Assembly: GCF_000003195.3 (NCBI RefSeq)
Contig: NW_018396398.1
Span: 251,569-315,568, forward strand
Length of the DNA stretch: 64,000 nucleotides
From: Sorghum bicolor
Taxonomy: Eukaryota > Streptophyta > Magnoliopsida > Poales > Poaceae
Direction: 5' to 3'
In this document: one piece after another, positions 60,076-64,000 of the stretch
Layout: every line of letters begins with the position of its first letter
Numbering within the stretch: position 1 is the stretch's first letter
The notes under the pieces: model-generated
Seen by the model: only the letters and a program-made list of their open reading frames with translations
Told to the model about the DNA's origin: nothing
The model's database searches: none
Position numbers and translations under genes: made by a program

Positions 60076-60513
60076 TGGGCATCCTAACTTCGTCGAAACG
60101 TGATCGCTCCAAAACGAAGTTGGTTCCTCTCGATCTAAGGACTATCTCTGAGCTGCCTAGTGCTAGGTTTGCCAAGTGTGCACCACACCTAAACCTAAAG
60201 CCTTGCCTAAGTCAAGCTACTAGATCAAAGCCCCTCTTAATAGTACGGTCAAAGGAAAACAAAGTCCTAAACTACTCTAAGTGCCCTTCTTCACCATATG
60301 GCACTTAGACCTAGTCTAGACTTGACGATGTCCACCCATCCTTTGAAAACCGAAAACAATTTCCACTATTAAGTAGGCATGTACGTCCCTGTCCATCGAG
60401 TACCTATTACCATGACCTTACCCATGACTTTGCCTCTGCAAAACACACGTTAGTCATAGTAAACAACATTGTCATTAATCACCGAAATCACTAGGGGCCT
60501 AGATGCTCTTTCA

Positions 60514-60518
60514 GAACA
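60514..60518. repeat. Target site duplication GAACA, right of the Sirevirus
   Basis: Exact copy of 42787-42791 at the resumption of A-type satellite. Confidence 0.95.
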
Positions 60519-63500
60519 TACCATATACTTAGAAATCAATCTAGACGCACATGATGGAACTCCTAGATGACGTGTGTCATACGAAATCTTGCTTCGGTAT
60601 GATTGGAGACAATGTTAGCTTCAGTGCAAGATAGGTGCAAGGTTTGGACATAATGCAGCATAGGCTAAGAAACCATTTTAAACGCACTCAATGGTACTCC
60701 TAGGTAAAAGGCTCAAGTGAAAGCTCGGTTTGGTCTATTTGGAGATAGTGCTAACCTTGATGCAAGATTGATGCACGGTCTGCATGGAACGTACCATATG
60801 CTTAGAAATTAATTTGGACACACCCGATAAAACTCCTTGATGACGTGTGTCATATGGAATCTCACTTTGGTGTGCTTAGTGACAGTATTAGTTTCGGTGC
60901 AAGATATGTGCACGGTTTGCGCCTAATGCACCAATGTCTAAGAAAACATTTTGGAAGCACCTGTTGGTACTCCTAGGTGAAGAGGCTCAAGTGGAGCCTC
61001 GGTTTAGTCTGTTTAGAGATAGTGCTAATCTTGATGCAAGATAGGTGCACGATTTGCATGTAACATAACCATATGCTTGGAAATCAATTTGGACGCACCA
61101 GATGGAACTCCTAGATGGCATGTGTCATATGGAATCTCACTTCGGTCCGTTTAGAGACAGTGTTAGTTTCGGTGCAAGATAGGTAACCGGTTTGCACCTA
61201 ATGCAGCATAGGCTAAGAAACTACTTTGGACGCACCCGATGGTACTCCTAGGTAAAATGCTCAAATGAAACCTCGGTTTGGTCTATTTGGAGATAGTGCT
61301 AATCTTGATGCAAGATAGATGCACAGTCTGCATGGAACGTACCATTTGCTTAGAAATTAATTTGGACACACCCGATAGAACTCCTTGATGACGTGTGTCA
61401 TATGGAGTCTTGCTTTGGTGTGCTTAGAGACAGTATCATTTCGGTGCAAGATATGTGCATGGTTTGCGCCTAATGCACCAAAGACTAAGAAGCCATTTTT
61501 GAAGCACCTGTTGGTACTCCTAGGTGAAGAGGCTCAAGTGGAGGCTCGGTTCGGTCTATTTAGAGATAATGATAATCTTGGTAGAAGATAGGTGAACAAT
61601 TTGTATGGAACATACCATATGCTCAGAAATCAATTTGGACGCACCAGATGGAACTCCTAGATGACATGTGTCATATGGAATCTCGCTTCGGTCCGTTTAG
61701 AGACAGTGTTAGTTTTGGTGTAAGATAGGTAACAGGTTTGCACCTAATGCACCATATGATAAGAAACCATTTTGGACGCACTCGATGGTACTCCTAGGTC
61801 AAGGGGCTCAAGTGAAATCTCGGTTTGGTCTGTTTGGATATAGTGCTAATCTTGATGCAAGATAGATGCACGGTTTGCATAGAACATACCATATGCTTGG
61901 AAATCAATTTGAATGCACCCGATGGCACTCCTTGATGACGTGTGTCATATGGAATCTCGCTTTGGTGTGCTTAGCGACAATATTAGTTTCGGTGCAAGAT
62001 ATGTGCACGGTTTGCGCCAAATGCACCAAAGTCTAAGAAACCATTTTGGAAGCACAAGTTGGTACTCCTAGGTGAAGAGGCACAAGTGGAGGCTCGGTTC
62101 AGTCTGTTTGGAGATAGTGCTAATCTTGATGCAAGATAGGTGCACGGTTTGCATGGAACATACCAAATGCTTGGAAAATAATATGGACGCACATGATGGA
62201 ACTCCTAGATGACGTGTGTCATACAAAATCTTGCTTCGGTCTATTTGGAGACAATGTTAGTTTTGGTGCAAGATAGGTGCAAGGTTTGCACATAATGCAG
62301 CATAGGCTAAGAAACCATTTTGGACGCACCCGATGGTACTCCTAGGTAAAAGGCTGAAGTGAAAGCTCAGTTTGGGCTATTTGGAGATAGTGCTAATCTT
62401 GATGCAAGATAGATGCACGGTCTGCATGGAACATACGATATGCTTAGAAATCAATTAGGACGCACATGATTTAACACCTTGATGATGTGTTTCACATGGA
62501 ATATTGCTTCGGTTTGATTAAAGACTGTGTTAGTTTTGGTAGAAGATATGTGCAGGGTTTACGCCTAATGCACCATAGGCTAAGAAACCATTTTAGACGC
62601 ACCCGATGGTAGTTGTAATGTAAGAGGCTCAAGTGGAGGCTCGATTTGGTCTGTTCACATATAGTGTTAACCTTGATGCAAGATAGTTGCACAGTTTGCA
62701 TGGAACGTACCATATGTTAAGAAATCAATTTAGACGCACCCAATAGAACACCTAGATGACGTGTGTCATATGGAATCTCACTTTGGTCTGTTTGAAGACA
62801 ATGTTAGTTTCGGTGTAAGATAGGTGCATAGTTTGTGCCTAATGCACCGTAGTCTAAGAAACCATTTTTTACGCACCTGTTTGTACTCCTAGATGAAGAG
62901 GCTCAAGTGGAAGCTCGGTTCGGTCTGTTTGGAGATAGTGCTAATCTTGATGCAAGATAGGTGCACGGTTTGCATGGAACATTCCATATGCTTGGAAATC
63001 AATTTGAATGCACCCAATGGAACTCCTTGATGACGTGTGTCATATGGAATCTCACTTTGGTCTGTTTGAAGACAATGTTAGTTTCGGTGCAAGATAGGTG
63101 CATAGTTTGTGTCTAATGCACCATACTCTAAAAAACCATTTTTGACACACCTATTTGTACTCCTATATGAAGAGGCTCCAGTGGAAGCTCGGTTTGGTCT
63201 ATTTGGTGATAGTGCTAATCTTGATGCAAGATAGGTGCACGGTTTGCATGGAACATACCATATGCTTGGAAATCAATTTGGATGCACCCGATGGAACTCC
63301 TTGATGACGTGTGTCATATGGAATCTTGCTTTGGTGTGTTTAGAAATAGTGTTAGTTTTGGTGCAAGATAGGTGCAAGGTTTGTACATAATGCAGCATAG
63401 GCTAAGAAACAATTTTGGACGCACCCGATGGTACTCCTAGGTAAAAGGCTCAAGTGAAAGCTCAATTTGGTCTATTTGGACATAGTGCTAATCGTGATGC

Positions 63501-64000
63501 AAGATAGATGCACAGTCTGCATGGAACGTACCATATGCTTAGAAATTAATTTGGACACACCCAATAGAACTCCTTGATGACGTGTGTCATATGGAATCTC
63601 GCTTTGGTGTGCTTAGAGACAGTATTAGTTTCGGTGCATGATATGTGCACGGTTTGCGCCAAATGCACCAAAGTCTAAGAAACCATTTTGGAAGCACCTG
63701 TTGGTACTCTTAGGTGAAGAGGCTCAAGTGGAGGCTCGGTTCAGTCTGTTTGGAGATAGTGCTAATCTTGATGCAAGATAGGTGTACGGTTTGCATGGAA
63801 ACATACCAAATGCTTGGAAAATAATCTGGACGCACATGATGGAACTCCTAGATGACGTGTGTCATAAAAAATCTTGCTTCGGTCTGTTTGGAGACAGTGT
63901 TAGTTTTGGTGCAAGATAGGTGCAAGGTTTGCACATAATGCAGCATAGGCTAAAAAACCATTTTGGACGCACCCGATGGTACTCCTTAGGTAAAAGGCTC
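60514..64000. repeat. Centromeric-type satellite, block 3, running off the right edge
   Basis: About 25 monomers in the same A/B order. GGAAAATAAT variants at 62173 and 63817 are 1,644 bp (12 monomers) apart. The variant GTAATGTAAGAGG at about 62617 matches the 39961 and 41876 copies, so block 3 belongs to the same higher-order family as the end of block 2. Nothing else is present. Confidence 0.95.

Larger units (their letters stand above)
42792..60513 (-). mobile_element. Ty1/Copia retrotransposon, Sirevirus type, minus strand, with a nested insertion
   Basis: Read on the minus strand: 5' LTR (60513-58981), PBS TTGGTATCGGAGCC, Gag with two zinc knuckles, protease, integrase, reverse transcriptase, RNase H, a third ORF, a polypurine tract and the 3' LTR. 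The integrase-before-RT order is Copia. The LTR start TGAAAGAGCATCTAGGCC, the long coiled-coil Gag, the third ORF and the CACCGGAC-type palindromes point to the Sirevirus lineage. Its own sequence is about 13.1 kb; the remaining 4.6 kb is the nested element. The LTRs differ at roughly 45 of 1,520 positions by eye (about 3%). Several stops and frameshifts inactivate it. Confidence 0.93.
58981..60513 (-). repeat. 5' LTR of the Sirevirus
   Basis: 1,533 bp. On the minus strand it starts TGAAAGAGCATCTAGGCCCC and ends CATCTTGATCCTTTCCA. It is intact, unlike the other copy. It contains the CACCGGACGC repeats (59725-60075). Small open frames (for example 59527-59808) are present in both LTRs and are not regarded as genes. 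Confidence 0.95.

Noticed and set aside
938..64000. CRISPR-like or other direct-repeat array
   Set aside because: There are no unique spacers; the whole 137-bp unit is repeated. It is a eukaryotic satellite.

Overview
This window is plant nuclear DNA and looks like a piece of a centromere or pericentromere from an Andropogoneae grass (sorghum, sugarcane, Miscanthus group). About half of it (roughly 31 kb) is one tandem satellite with a unit of about 137 bp. Its length and sequence style match what I recall of the sorghum CEN38 / sugarcane SCEN centromeric family; the family name is from memory and was not searched. The rest is LTR retrotransposons inserted into that satellite. I see no host gene, no RNA gene and no bacterial feature.

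Layout. 1-937: end of an LTR, probably minus strand, running off the left edge. 938-15846: satellite block 1. 15847-30112: a complete but inactivated Ty3/Gypsy element of the Tat/Retand type, plus strand, with a perfect 5-bp target duplication (AGGCT), two LTRs of about 1.02 kb, a gag-pol frame with many stops, and an antisense multi-exon gene between pol and the 3' LTR. 30113-42791: satellite block 2. 42792-60513: a Ty1/Copia Sirevirus-type element, minus strand, target duplication GAACA. Its 3' LTR is split at 42806-47381 by a second insertion (target duplication CAAGA), which looks like a solo LTR 4.6 kb long. 60514-64000: satellite block 3. Removing each insertion and one target copy rejoins the satellite in phase.

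Satellite structure. Two monomer types, here called A and B, alternate to make a dimer of about 274 bp. Above that, variant monomers recur at multiples of the monomer: 1,915 bp (14 monomers) in the right part of block 2, and 1,644 bp (12) in block 3, where one dimer is missing. Local duplications and truncated monomers are common, as expected of an array evolving by unequal exchange.

How the genes work together. Only retrotransposon functions are present: Gag (particle), protease, integrase, reverse transcriptase and RNase H, plus an antisense gene of unknown function in the Tat element and a third ORF in the Sirevirus. None looks able to act: both elements carry many stops and frameshifts. 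In the Tat element all eight in-frame stops are TAG or TGA, the pattern expected when methylated CAG and CGA codons decay. By-eye LTR comparison gives about 2% divergence for the Tat element and about 3% for the Sirevirus. At an assumed 1.3e-8 substitutions per site per year that is around 1 million years for both.
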